A stretch of DNA of 64,000 nt from Mastigias papua. Its lineage: Eukaryota > Cnidaria > Scyphozoa > Rhizostomeae > Mastigiidae. Positions 38,401 to 52,800 of this stretch are shown in pieces (positions within the stretch are counted from its first letter, which is position 1; each line of letters opens with the position of its first letter). The stretch lies in assembly GCA_964019165.1 (NCBI GenBank), contig OZ025277.1, positions 1,940,453-2,004,452 on the forward strand. Direction: 5' to 3'. The position numbers and the translations under genes are program-made. The notes beneath the pieces are model-generated. The model had not been told where the DNA came from and did no database searches. It saw only the letters and a list, made by a program, of their open reading frames with translations.

Positions 38401-41400
38401 GAAGAAATAGAGAAGCTAACTGTTGATGAGAATTTGAACCTGTTGGAAAGATCTCTGTATCTCATACGGTATGTTTGTTAGGTATCCTTAAAGTGGATAA
38501 TCACTCAGATTTACAATACCTGGCATTAACATATTGAAATATACACATCAGAACTCTTTATGTGCAAATAAGGAAGCACAGTTTATAAAGATTCCTGACC
38601 CTGTTCAACTACTGCTTTAATATTTGCACCTCCTTTTCTTTAAATCTGCAATTCTATCCTAGTTATTTGGATATATCTGAATATATATAATCACCAGTGA
38701 TACTTGAGGTCAGAACCTAATGTACCAACAATTTCAGGGTGCTAGTAGAGTTTTCTAGTTCCCAGGATGTCTGCTGATAGGGTGTTAGTTAGAGATGCAG
38801 GGAATAAGCCCCCCATGCTGCCCCATAGCTCTATCATGCATACACCTCCATATAGCTTCAGCAGTATAAACTGTACGATAATGTATCTTTAGTTTTCAGA
38901 GATTTCCTGTTCATGTTTCTGTATGATCTTGTTTTGCAATTTTCTGTGCTGCAATTTACCATAGGTATGGGCAAGATGTGCAAAAAGTGAATGCTGTTGA
39001 AAATCTCAAAGTGCTATTGCTGGAGTGTAAGAATGATGCAATTGGCAGGTTTGTTCCATGTGTAAAAGATGCCCTGGTGAATGGCAATGAAGAGCTACAT
39101 GTTATTTCATCAAGGGTGTTTTGTGATGTTGCTGAGAGCCAGGTACTAACTGATGCCATGTTTGCAAAAAATCTGTTGCCAATCATTTTGGAGAACATAA
39201 AAAATGAAAATACAAGTAAGTAGAAGTGTCTTTTTGCAAAGGGAGCATTTTAATAGCATGGTTGTGATACCTGACTGATAATGAGGGTTAGGATAGAGTA
39301 TTCATTTGTTTCATTTTCATGTCCCAGTGAGATCCCAGCTATGATTTTTTGATATCATATCCCATGAAGTTCATGCAGGACTACTGTGAGCTTGTATTTA
39401 TCAGGGATAGGACCATGGAAGAAAGTCTGGAGGGAAAAGAGGACCAGAGTGCAAATATTCAATGAAGGGAGATAGTTTTAATGGACCACACCTTTAAAAT
39501 ATGATAACTCAATCTTGTCACGTTGGCTATTCAGCAGAGGACCAGAGTGCAAATATTCAATGAAGGGAGAAAGTTTTAATGGACCACACCTTTAAAATAT
39601 GATAACTCAATCTTGTCACGTTGGCTATTCAGCAGAGAAATATGGAAGTGCGAGTTATAAAAATGCTGTCAGTGCATAGAAAGCTTCCATTCTGATGGGG
39701 GCTCTGTGAAACTGTGAGTGCAGCCCTGCATGCCACCCCCAAGCACTTTCTGTGGTACCATCCCTGATATGTATGTGAGAGACATCTTCATAATCTAAGT
39801 ATGAAGTTTCTAAGTCGTCCAAATTTGAGGAGAAAGTATTGCATGTGGAATAAGAGAGTTCTAGCAATATTTCATATCAATTCATTTTTTCATGGTTCTT
39901 TCATCTATTGTATACCATTTTACTGAAAAGCACTGCCTCCAGAGCAAGGGTTATGGTCATTGCTAGACCATTGTTCACGGAAATCCCCCCAGTCTTTGTT
40001 GATTGTCTCCATCCCTATTATCCATCCTTTTTATTGCTTTGGTGTCCCACACAAGGTCAAGCCAAATAGTTAGATTTTTCAAAATACAACAGTTACAACT
40101 TGTTTGTATCGGAGACAAGTAGTTTGTTTAGAAGTTCGCAGTCACACGAGAGGAATCGCCACGACCATATGTTCGACGGAAACTCTGTTAGGTTTAGGAC
40201 ACAGATTCACGCTCAAGTTAGCACATTTCAATCTTTTGTGTTCTCAAAATTGAATGTACAAGGGTATGGCGAAACAAAGTACAAGATCCCCAAATCTCTT
40301 ACACCTGACAGCTTAGTTTCTTAGCTAGTAAATTAATTATGCACGTCAGAGTTTCATAGGAATGATGAATGGATTGTGCAAGAATGATAAAATGCTGGCA
40401 AACCACCGCAGATTATGGAGAGCCTTCTTTTGCAAATGTGGATATTTAGAGGGAATTTTGGGTGGGGGATTTTAAAACTTTAATCTCTCCTTATAAAGGC
40501 ATTATTTGTGACACCTGACTTTAGTTGTCTGTAGTAACCCATGATTGCTGTAGACAATATCTAGTCAGCTACAGATGCTCAATGATCATCATGAATTAGA
40601 TATCTCTTTAGCCATTTATGCTTAAATGAGTTCTATCTGTCGGAAGAAAATTACTTGGGACATCTGAAAGTGATGGTATTTCTGAACGAGTGAAGAAACC
40701 TCTGGTTTTAGATAAGAAATCTTTTTAGGTTTATGTCTAGATATAGATTTAATTCTGTCAATTTAGACAGATAGGGATGAATACGTCCACTAAAAATGTG
40801 GAAGGTTGTGAAGATAACAAATCCACTTGAGTCCTATTTTGATTAGTTTAGCAGAGTGTTCTCAGAAATTAAATTAGATTTTGTATGAGAAAGAGAACGT
40901 TTCGATAAGATTTTTGAATGTAATTGTAAATGTGTCGTGTGCCAGGACAGGCTGTCATTAATGTTTTAATTCAAAGTTTATAAAATCGACAGAAATTCTT
41001 TTATCATAGTTGATCTAATTTAGAATGCACGAATTAGAGAAAAACTTCGCAAAAATTCGTTAAGAAGTCGCAAAAAGGATTTCGTGTGATGAGCTTTGAT
41101 GTGAAGAAAACAACTCCTATCCATGAACTCTGAGGACAATTTACTTCATGTTAGTTTTGAATGAAAGATTATATCACATTGATTCGAGATTCTTCAACGA
41201 TAATCTTCCAACATTTACATTGCCATTTAGGAATGGGCCAGAAATATCCACATTGGTTTTTGTTCCGTCTGGTTTATTTGCCATCTGTAACTCTGACATT
41301 TTGTTGTTGTCCACAGTTATTGGTGATGCTTGGCGTGATGCCTTGCTTTCGTCACTTCCATTTCTACCTTCTGATACTATAAACACCAAAGTAAGTTATT

Positions 41401-44400
41401 AAATTCTTCTTTATTCTTTGCTTTCCATTCACTATCAGTAACATCATCTGTAGAACCTGCAAAAACAATTATTCCGTGCTGTTGAAAGTGTAAAGCATTC
41501 ACAGAGATTATATGCAATTTTTAGAGGTTTCTCGATTTCTGCACCTGGATCTAATCGAAGTATTTCATGATTGATTCTCTTATGATTCTTGCGATGCATT
41601 CACCGTGCGAATCCAGGGTTAGACAGGGATGTTTTTATTCAAAGATTCTTTTCCTCGTGTTTGCTTCTCAGTATGTAAATAAGAGTAATGTCTTCGAGTC
41701 AGAATTTTTAAATCAAGTTGTTCGATGATTGAACTAGCAGAGGTTTTTGGGTAATGTGTCTCCTGAATCTAGCACATTTTTCTCCTGTCTTAGATTCTTA
41801 GATCATATCTTAGATTCTTGGACTCCCTTGGATTCTTAGATTATCTTAGATTCCTAGATTATCTCAGATTTTAGATTTAGCAAGATCAATGGGTACATTG
41901 ATACAGACAGTTCACTCCAGATTGCTGTGTTGTAGTTTGATGGGAAAGTTAGCAATTAATTTAAACCAAATGAGGTATCCACAATTTTCCTTTGACATTT
42001 TTGGCTTTATATTAGTCGTTAGATTTCTATGTATTATTTTCATTAACCATTATACCCCAGTTCGTGACAGCGTACCTGCTTTTGGTATCTCCTTTTAGCG
42101 ATTCGCCCTGTCATGATAAAGAAATACATCTCATTTAATGATAACAACTCAGTAAAACACTTGTTTTAACACAGATTTCCTGGAAGAGCGGACTGTGCAC
42201 TCGGTAAACATTTCATTCAAGGAAAAACATGTACAGCTTCTCGTGCAGCTCTACCCTCCAACAGTTCTGTATCGTACTAAAAGGAACTGTTGCATGTTCC
42301 TCCTTTTCCGGTGACTTGTGCTCGCCGGATGCCCTTTCAAAACATTGACGGCTCATCATCTATTACAATAGGAATGGTAAATGCAGGATTTGTGTTTAAT
42401 TCCTCATTCTATCACTATTGAATATCGATAGTTCATGTGTGTAAGGGAGGTCCCTATTTTCCTTTCCTCTCTCGATCTGATTACGTTTGTTTTACCTCGT
42501 TTTCGATGTGCTTCCATTTTCAATATTCTTCAAATGTAGTTCATGTATATTGATTTGTAAATAAAAATAAAGCTGTTATTTGCTAAGGGACTATGCAACA
42601 TAATAGTGGGTTGTTGTGCAAATGACATGGTTCTTTCCCCAACGTGAAGGTACATAAGTTCACTGATCAAAAAGTGTTTAAATGTAAATATAATGAGCTC
42701 TTTTGGTTTTTCCATTAGTAGCTACTTCCAAGTTTTTACCTCTACTATGAAGACAACCATAAAACTAATTACTGCATTTAATAGCTAAGGGATTTTTGTT
42801 GCGACCACAGTGATCAGAGTGATAGTACTAGTGCTTTTTGTATTTTGTGCATTATATTCTTTTTGTAACTAATATTTTTGTTACCTAACTTAACTTACTT
42901 AGACCTTAATTAGCTGTTATATGCTATATTAACTTAGCTTACTGTAAATAAATCAATTATTATTCTCGTATTTGCCAGATTGATCATGATTAGTAAAGTG
43001 ATCGTGGTGATAATACTGATTGTGGTGATCAGAGGGATTGTGGTGATCATAGTGATTATTGTGATTAGAGCGATCGTAACGATAGGCTTGATCTCAATGA
43101 TCAGAGTGATCACCTTTATGAGTATGTGAACTTGTTTAAGTTAGTAGCAATACTTAAGGCTGCGACGCTATCAGTAGTCACATATTTGTGATCTTTCCTA
43201 GTGTAAAGAGAGAAATGCTGAATCTAGTCACCGCATTGTGTCAAGATGTCGATATGGAAGTCAGAGCTACTATGTGTGCGGAACTGGATTCTGTTGCAAG
43301 GGGTGTCGGGTAATATATTCAGAAATTGTATTCGAGAAATCAGTTGTTGCAGAGCAACTGATGAAGTTACCAGTTTCCTAGAAACATCAATTTGCCATAA
43401 TTCAAAGTTTTCGTTGAATAGTTTTATTAATACATATGTTGTACGTTGCATGCTCTTATCATTTGTAGCATCATCAGATTGTGTGGATGGTGTAGTCAGA
43501 TATGACATTCGTTTTGTGGTGCATTTTATCATTGGATTCTATCAGCCCATCCCATTGATATTAAACTAGATACTTGATGTTTGTGAAATAAGTTCGAGTG
43601 CTGTGCAGATTAGGCCGGTTTGATTTGAGTGATTCATACTAAAGGCCCATTTCCACTTTCTCATTTTCTCATTCCTCATCCGAACGTTCGGACATCGGAA
43701 AAGGTCTGCATATTGACTGGCAACAGTGAGTTCACATGGGAAATCCGAACTAAGTGGAAATGGGCCTTATGAACGAGGGCAGAACTGGCAAGCCAATTGC
43801 TTGTAGTTGCAAGCAGTAGCCGTGTAAGATATACTTTTCATGTGCAGCTGGTACCTCATATGTGCATTCAATCTCTCTTTCGTATTTTAGTTTGGAGTTG
43901 ACGAAAACATTGATTTTGCCAGAGCTCGTAGAGCTTACAAAAGATGAGCAGTTAATAGTTAGACAAGCCGGCATACAGACTGTTTCTAATATTCTTACTC
44001 TTCTGGATGATGGTAGGTTGTGAGATACTGCTTTTGATTTAGTATCTTTTCACTCTGATGATCGCTGGCCTCACTCGTGATTGGGGGGGGGAGTTATGGG
44101 GGCAATTGCTCCCCTGTGGTATATTGGTCGGTATTTTGGCATATAGTGGAAGAGTTCTGGAAGATAGATTATTGACAGTCAACACATGTGTTTTATAAAA
44201 GTCGGCAAATTTGTCAGCGATGCTGTACTAACCCTCTATGTAACTGGTCTGGTGATTAGTGTGCAACGATGTTCCGTAAAAGCTCTATTTAGTCTCCCCT
44301 CTGTGTGTGCCTGCTCTGCAATAGGCCGCCCTCCATTCATAAGGTTTTTACAATAAGTATAGAGCATCTTACCTTCCTCTTACTTTCCAGAATTCTACAG

Positions 44401-47400
44401 CCTATTTGCTTTCAAACCTAAAATCAACCAACTTGATCTTATCTCCCTCTCTACTTAGAATTTCTGTATCTTCCTCTATCTTCCTGTATCTTCCTTTATC
44501 TTCCTTTATAATTTCTATATCTTCCTTTATTGTTGACTTTGCTATAGGCTTCAAGGCCTTTTGCCAACACCCCAATACCCCTCAGCCTTCGGCGGCTATG
44601 CTAATTGTCTATTTTTATATTCTTGTCTTCAGATTCCTGTACAGATTTAATGATTCCACTTGTTCAGAATTATTGCCAGAAAGTTCTGGAGACCAGAAAT
44701 GAAGAAGAAATGTTGACCGTTTCAAAGCACATTGGAAAATTATGTTATGGCTTATCAAGTAAGATGTCATGCATCAATTTTGTTTTCCGTCCCTTCCTTC
44801 ACTCATTCATTAAGTCTTATTCAGTGGTTCTTTCACACTTTGGTCATGAAGAGCATCCTTGGCTGATTATGACGTTTATGGATATTTATAAGGAGAACAC
44901 GCATGAACGGATGTCTAGCCCACAGTACATTGCTCTTACCCTTTCCGCCAGATATTCCAGCCATCATTTCGAGAAGCAAAATATTCTGCTAGCAACATTT
45001 TGGCGGAGCTAGAAATCTTTTGGCGGAATCCGAGGACCCATTGAAGATTTCACTTCAAATCTGAAGATGGCCTTATTATTGTCACTTTCAATTTATTTAC
45101 AGAGTTGACAGAACTACATTTACCGACCATAATATATGGCATACGTATTTTCTTCTTGTCCTCCTCCGGATATATCTCTCCGAAGGGCCTCGGAATGCAC
45201 AATGTGTCTGATTCAAGCCCAGTGACGTCACTGTTCTCATTATTTCTGATCCAGTTTGAGACTATATCCATTTAGGATCCTTTTGACAGTCAGCTAAATA
45301 CATGGCCAAGACTGTCTATCCTTTTTCGGTTTTTTTTGTTAATGTTTCATGACTATAATTAAAACTCTTTGCATTGAATTATGCTGTATGTGACGTTATC
45401 TAAGCCACAAGTTGTTTTACATCTTACTTCTTGGATGGACTACGTATTTCTATGAGAGAATTGAACTAAAGTGCCTGCGTACTTATGCAATACAGCTAAG
45501 CTGTAGAGTTCATATTTTCGAGCTCTTGAGACCACGTAATCCATAAAACTTGGTTTTGCCTCCACGTTTTGAAATCGCATTAGACTCTTGCATCTTTTAT
45601 AATTTACTTGGATATTTAACTAAATAGCGATTATCTCACTTTGGTTTCATGTCTTATAACTTTACCATCAAAGGTTTAATATGTTAAGTCGTTTTCTCTC
45701 CCGGTCAGTAGCAGCTTTATACAGAGGGAAATCTTGTTGTTTGGGGCTACTAAATTTTTAATGCCCCTTTATCGGTAGTGAAATCCCTTAATTGAATCCT
45801 TTTTATTAAATTCCTGCTATTAAATCACGGTTTCCAAGATTATGTTGGCAGTACAAAGTGCAGAATTACATAAGACCATTTTTCCAATCTTTGTTTGCGT
45901 CTCACCCCAAAGTAAATCAAAGTCTGTCTTTCGCATATAAATTATTTGGCGACACCCCTTCAAATTTACTGTCATTGTCGTATCCTCTTTTCAGTTAATC
46001 TTAAGGAGGACGAGAAAGCCTTTTTTATCAACTGCTATAAGCAGTTTTGTGAGCTTGGTGATCCCGGAAGCAGCCCAAGACAGCCAGCTAGCCCAAGAAG
46101 AAAGGTTTGCAATTTCCACTTCCTGGGGCCTAAATTACTATTCATTGTCAACATTGCTCTTTCAATTTTCCACGTCACTATCCATCCCTTTGTCTGTGAG
46201 TAGATTCTAGCTTCACAGTATTGAAAAGAAACTAGGTTTAGAGAATACGATTGGCCGGAATAGCCGGCTGTTATGATGATTTGCTTGCAAGATAGGGTTA
46301 AAACATACAAGCGTAATGAGTTACGCCTCCCAGTTTTACTTGTGTACAATCTTGTTTTGTTTTCTATTGATAGCTGTCTCGTATAGCTCTATTCTTAAGT
46401 ATTGTTTTGACAATGTATGTAGTGATGAATCTAGAGCTACGAACTGTGAAGCTTTGTTGTAATGGAGTCCCTCATGCCCCTCGGGCCTCGTCTGGAAGAA
46501 GAGTGCTGCTCCATTGATTGACCTAGAAAGCATAAAACCTTTGTCGTTTTGAAATGGCTAGGAGGCAAAAGCTGTGCCAAATTACATACCATATCACAAA
46601 CGCTAACTGGCCTTTGGTTTGACACGAAAATGCAAATTTTCTGTTGAAACCTTGTTAGATAAATAGTATACTCATAAAACATATAACTGTTATCATTTTG
46701 AAGAGTATAACAGAGTGTAATTTTGAGCATTTCAATTCATATTTCAGCCTTTCACTCTGAAAGGGCAGTTTATAAAAGGAGATGGGCATGCAGAGTGCAG
46801 GAGGTGGTGTGCATATAACTTCCCTGTACGTACTAAGATTTTGACTTACAACTTTTCATTATGTACAGTTAATTCTCACTTAAATCTATATCATATTGTG
46901 TGTTGCAATTGTTCTTCAAATGGTTAAAAGGCAGTTCTTCTTCAGTTCGTTGCAATCCAATTGCTCTTCTCTTGGTTGAGACGGAATTGTTCTAGCATAG
47001 TTGCTATGCAATGTTTCTTCACATGGTTGCAATCAATTGCTCTTCATTTGGTTGCGATGCAGTTATCCTTCACGTGCTGGCTATCCAATTGTTTTGCAAT
47101 TGTTTTTCACCTAGTTGCGATGCAGTGGTCCTTCTTTGGTTCCGATGCAATTATTCGTCAATTTAGAATAATGTTTAATTTGATATTTGCATTTGACTTA
47201 TGCTTGATTAAGTATTACCATATTCGCCAGAATCCTAGTTTGCGGTATGACAGAACATCATAAAGTTATTGCGTGTGTTGTATGCCTCTTCACCTTCAGA
47301 AGATTTGCAGCCTAACTGTGGTTACATGTTAAATAACGAATTTGTTAAATGCAAGTTTCCACGGACAAAAATTTAGCGTGGTTTTAAATTCCTATTCAAA

Positions 47401-49751
47401 GCTATATACTTTGCGACTTAAAATTTGATCTCTTGTTTGCGTGAGTCACGTAAGTTTTTGTCGAATTTCAAGCCTCTTGTGTTTAGTCCATAGCAGTTGT
47501 GATGTAGATATGTCTCTAATGAGACTTTTATGGTTAAATGATAAGTCTAAGTTGACATGTTGCAATGCCACCTCCTCAGGGGAGCTATTATAGTCTTGCA
47601 ACGCAGTATTATACTTTTGTCCCACCACCGCTTGTCCAAATTGTTGATATTTTTTATGTCAGGCGAGTCGAGCACGTGAGGTATTCTTAAGTTGTTATTT
47701 TTTTCTACCGTAAACAGGAGCGGCTTAGTCCACACTGGCGTTATTTATTATGGTTTATAGTAATAATGACTTTTTTAGGTGTTTCCCTTTGCCATCAAAA
47801 TTATTAAATAACTAATTAAATAAGTAGAGAAATGTGCGCGTAGAACAGGGTGTTTAAAGCATCGTTTTTTTATGACGTCGGCAAAAGGGAGAGAGGAGTA
47901 CAATGAATTTCAAGCCTTTATGCCCTAAAAGTAGAGGGTGGTATAGAATTTGAATGTCGCTAGTGGATCTAGTTATGTTAGATCATACTTGAAAAAGGAT
48001 TTGGGGAGGGTTAGAAGGGCGAAGCTCTTTAGACGCCATTAATGTATGGCCTTTAGTCCGTATGCTCTGCCAACATATTGCCGCAATTTAACATATTGCC
48101 GCGACTTTAGGATTTTTGCATTATTCTGTTCTTCCAAAATAGCTGATATTTTGCTTTCAAAGTATATCGATATTCACAGTGGCGATACCCTTATCAGGAT
48201 TACAAGCTTCGTGGTGCCGTTACCCTCTGTTAAGTTAAGTTTTAGGAACATTTAAGATAAACCTAAAGAGCAGCATTTGAGCACTGCTGTATCGTTAGCA
48301 GTGGTTTCGATGTTCGTAGGAATTCTATCGGTTTATAGGATTTCGGTTCACCTGCGGTTCTAAAAGCTCTTGATGGATGTCAGGTGTTTCCAATGCTAAA
48401 CGATCATTTTCTTCTTTTCCCATATGTTTTCTTATAAGTTCAATTTGTTTGCTATCATTTGAATATTGTTTATTTTCTCACAAAATCTCTTCACGGCACA
48501 AAGTAGGCTATTGTTTTGAAAATTGCAAACATAAACGAAAACCTCTTGATCATAATGGTGGAATTGAATAAAGAGCACGTTTTTATAAGCAGGGTTGTCT
48601 CCCAGTATTGAAACTTTCTTAGCTTTTTCATGATTTCAATACTGAGCCTTTCTCAACGTATTCTGCAGTTGCTTGTCACAGAAATTTACCGAACAAGGAT
48701 GAATCTAAATCCCCCCTTTATGAAGGAAGTTTTCGTGGAGAGAGAGATACATTATAACTTGAGAGTTACGAACAGCATATATGCTCATAGACCTAGGACT
48801 GCAGCCTATGGATTAGAAAATGTAAGCTTCCTAGGGCAAAATCTTTGGAGAGACTTACCATTGCATGTAAAGGAGTCCCTAATTATAAAATATTTTGAAA
48901 AAGATATTAAGTTTTGGAATTTTACATGTAAAATTTTACATATATGCAACTGTAGATTATGTAAGAGTTGTATTGTATATTTAGGTTATATTTAGTTGTT
49001 AATATGTTTATTCGTTTTAGATATTGTGGTGTATTAAATAATAATTATGGTTGGCATTACTTAGGCTAAAGCCACCACCTACGCCAACCTTAAACAAAGA
49101 ATTTATTATTATTATCTTAAGTAACTTTATTAGCAAGAATATTCGAGTTTGTGTACGCACTGCATTCCAGGTTGGAATTCTAAGTGTATATCAACTTATC
49201 AACTTTGTTGGGTCTCAGAAATCCAGCACTGAACTTCCTTATCTTTTTAAGCAGCCGAGTACTGCTTTCTGATAAAAAAAACGTATATCAGTTGTGGCTT
49301 TGAATTGGAAAAGCGACTAGGAATAGTGTTGTTCTAGAGTAACAAATGGATGGTGTAAATAAGCTATAGAATACAAAGATTCTACATGCCGAGAAGAGCT
49401 CTTGTCTATTATTTAGAATTAGTTGTCTTTGCCTCGGTATAAATAGACTGTTGAAAAGATGACCTGGATCTTCCAAGTATTATGTTACTTATGCAACCTA
49501 CGTATCTTTGCAAACTCTTTGATTGTAATATTCTTTGTAGGCAATGCTGTTGTTCACGGGAGCTGAGAAATTCTCCAGTAACTTACTAGGTACATTCCAG
49601 TCATTAGTCAAAGATCCTCATACAACCGTAAGAAGAACTATTGCATGTGGCTTACATGAGGTCAGTCTCTCTGTCACCTTTATTCTCATTATAACAGTGA
49701 TATTGACAATGATTATAATGATACTGATGATGATAATGATGATGGTGGTGG

Positions 49752-49786
<35 letters not shown>

Positions 49787-49802
49787 GTGATTGTGATGAT
49801 GG

Positions 49803-49835
<33 letters not shown>

Positions 49836-52800
49836 CGGTGATGATGATAATAGTAATGATGATGATGATGATGATGGTGATGATGATAATAGTAATGATG
49901 ATAATAGTAATGATGATCATGATCATGATCATGATCATGATCATGATCATGATGGTGATGATGAGAATGATGAGAATGATGAAAATGATCACGATCATAG
50001 TAATGATTATTATGATTATGACTATGATGAAGAGATCATTGTAATTATGATGGCACTGACTACAGATGTCTTTTCGATACCACACATTACCTACAGACCC
50101 TCAATCACCTTGTCAATTCCCGATTTAAATTAGACGTGGTTACATCTTACAGCTTTTGCAATGATCATTTGATGATTTCCTCTGATTGTTGAGATATTTT
50201 ATTTGCTTCGTAACTAGGTATGCAAGATACTAGGTTCCAATGTTGGTCTTATCCAAAACGAGATTAAGACACTCTTGCAAGATGAATCAATTGAGGTAAC
50301 AGAACAGGGAATTTTCACCAATTCGAGACTCGACATATTTGACTATCTCCTTTTATGAAGTTTTCTCCTTTGATGGAATTCTGTATTCAATAATCAGATT
50401 TTAATATTCGTTGCAGTTATAGCCTTAGAGACTCCCTAATCCGTAAAATCAATGCTGATTTTCCTTAAACCCTAGGTCCTCGAAGGGTTGATCTCTCATT
50501 TACAAGCAACACTAGAAACATTAGCAAAAGAGGGTTCCAGCTCAGGACCAAACTGTGTAAGCTTTCTTCCAAAATTTACTTTAAGTATTCAGTGTTTGTA
50601 AAATGTCGAGCGATATGGTCACACTTTTAATGTATGTTGTTACTTTGTTGTAGCCTAGTTCCGATAGTATGTTCTTACGAGGCAGCTTTTTAGCCATAGT
50701 TGTATGACGTCTCGGCTCTGTTACCCTTGTAAGATGTTTCTTTGTTGCACACTTGCATGACGCTTCCTTGTGACCACTTTGCGTTTTTGTGATGCTTCCT
50801 AGTCGCGACTACGTTTTTCTTTAGCTCTTCATGGGTTTCAGAGGCATGTAATTTCTATCCTATCTCTGATTTTCTTTAATTTACAGTAGCAGAACTTTAA
50901 GCAACATAATCATTATAGAGTGATCCATTAAGCTTATTGCTAGTTAGAAGTTATCATCCAACGAATTGTCTCTGCTTTGACGTTGATGTGTAGACGAATG
51001 AAATTATTTGTGCATAGGAAAGAAATGTGCATAGCAAAGAAACAATTACTTTGAATAGCAATTACGTTAATAGTTTAGGAACTAGTCCTATCAGTCAAAG
51101 ATTATGAAAATTTTTATGACTATAGTCAATATACGCTATCTTTCCTCTTTTGTGTAAAAACGTATATTTCTTTGGTGATCTTGTTGTCTTCATTGTTTTA
51201 TTTTTCTCGGTATTCTAGGTCTTGTTATCGGAGTTCATAACAGCGCTATTAAACTGCGAGTTATCGATTTCATTATCAAGCCATTGGAGATTACATGTTG
51301 ATTTTCTTACAAGTTTATCGTCTCTACCTAACTGCCTATCTTCTGATCAAATATACTACAAATTCGTTCCGGTCCTTTTCCGGCTGCTGTCTTCAAGTGT
51401 AAGTTTGCGTAATTTTGTTTTAGCTTTACTTATTATATAGTAAAGTCCTCTTCTGTAATAGTTGTCAATGTTTAGTTTGCTTTTATCTTATAAATTTCTA
51501 TTACATTATAGAGGCAATTTTTAAGCAACTAAAATTCTCAAACAACCAGGTAATTAAAGAAAGCCTTTAATATCCGTTATTTTCATAATTTAGGGGATTT
51601 AGAAACTCTGCTTCTCAAAGATCTTGAGCAGTTTTGAAATTAGTTTAGGCACAGAGGAAGAAGGGGCCTAACATGTAGAATAATATTCAGATGATTGGGG
51701 TAACCACTTTTGTTATATCAAAAAAGGCCCCCAACCACTGGGATTTTGGTATTGGCTATAGGGAGTTGCATTAGGCCTACGGAGGAACGTTACACTGGTT
51801 GCATGGTAGAAAATGCCCTGCAAAGATTGATGATTGCACAATTACAGCCATTTGTTGACTGATGTTTTTAAATCAACAGTTCATAACAACTGACTACTGT
51901 TCAATCATAGCCACCCAGTGAAGGGATTTATGTCATATGCCATCTATCCAAAGTTGCACAGGTCAAATCGTAGCTTAGGCTATCGTTCATAATGCGATCG
52001 TTAATGAGCTTCACAAGATCACTAATCGATATTATCATTTCTTCCCAGACTATTTCACCTTTAGCTCGTAGTACTAGACTGACCTAGACTCATTGTTTGA
52101 ACTGAGTACAAAATCTTTATCTCTTTGACCCGCTTCTCGCTCTGCATGCATCGTGAACTCTAGAATGTTGGTAAGCTCTTATCTAAGTAGTTTGTATGTA
52201 TGAATTTTTATTTGAGCAGAGCTCGCATTATGATAGAAGTGGGGTTGATTGTTTGATTGATTATCTATTCGATTTCAGCGTGTCATCCCCGTGAAAAGGG
52301 CTGCAGGTCGAACATTGTGCACTTTTATAAAAAACAACAAAAGAACAGAACAGAGGCAGGAACTGTGCAAGAGAATTATACAGGGTATCGCATGACTATT
52401 GAATATTTGTTGTGTATCATCTTACTTTGCTTCTGATCACATCTATATAAACAGCCTTGCGCTCCTCCATGCAACCATGGCACAGTTAGCATGCAACAGA
52501 ACTCCGCTTGTAGCCACAGTGATGCAAATTTCAATGGTTTTGGGATTTAGTATGACAAAATGCCCACCAGTACGGCAGGAATATATGATATATGTAGGGA
52601 TTTCCTGTCTGGGGAATACGTGAATGGTGGGATTTGGAAATGGTTTACATCGAATAAGTTCAAGCCCTTTTCTCACTTTTTCGGTATAAGTTGAAGTGCT
52701 GTCCATCGAGTGCTGTTCCAACCTACCAATTTTTGTTATCCAGTCCGGGAAGTGGATGCTGCAAACCTACCTGTGCTCACTCCCAGTCTAGGCAAGCAGG

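Noticed and set aside
40100..40324. 74-codon frame in PPP4R4 intron 3
   Set aside because: No recognised domain and no fitting splice sites; homologues need no residues here.
49544..50085. Met-rich and Ile-rich frames of about 160 codons
   Set aside because: They translate a (GAT)n microsatellite; only the first 39 codons (exon 11 of PPP4R4) are real.
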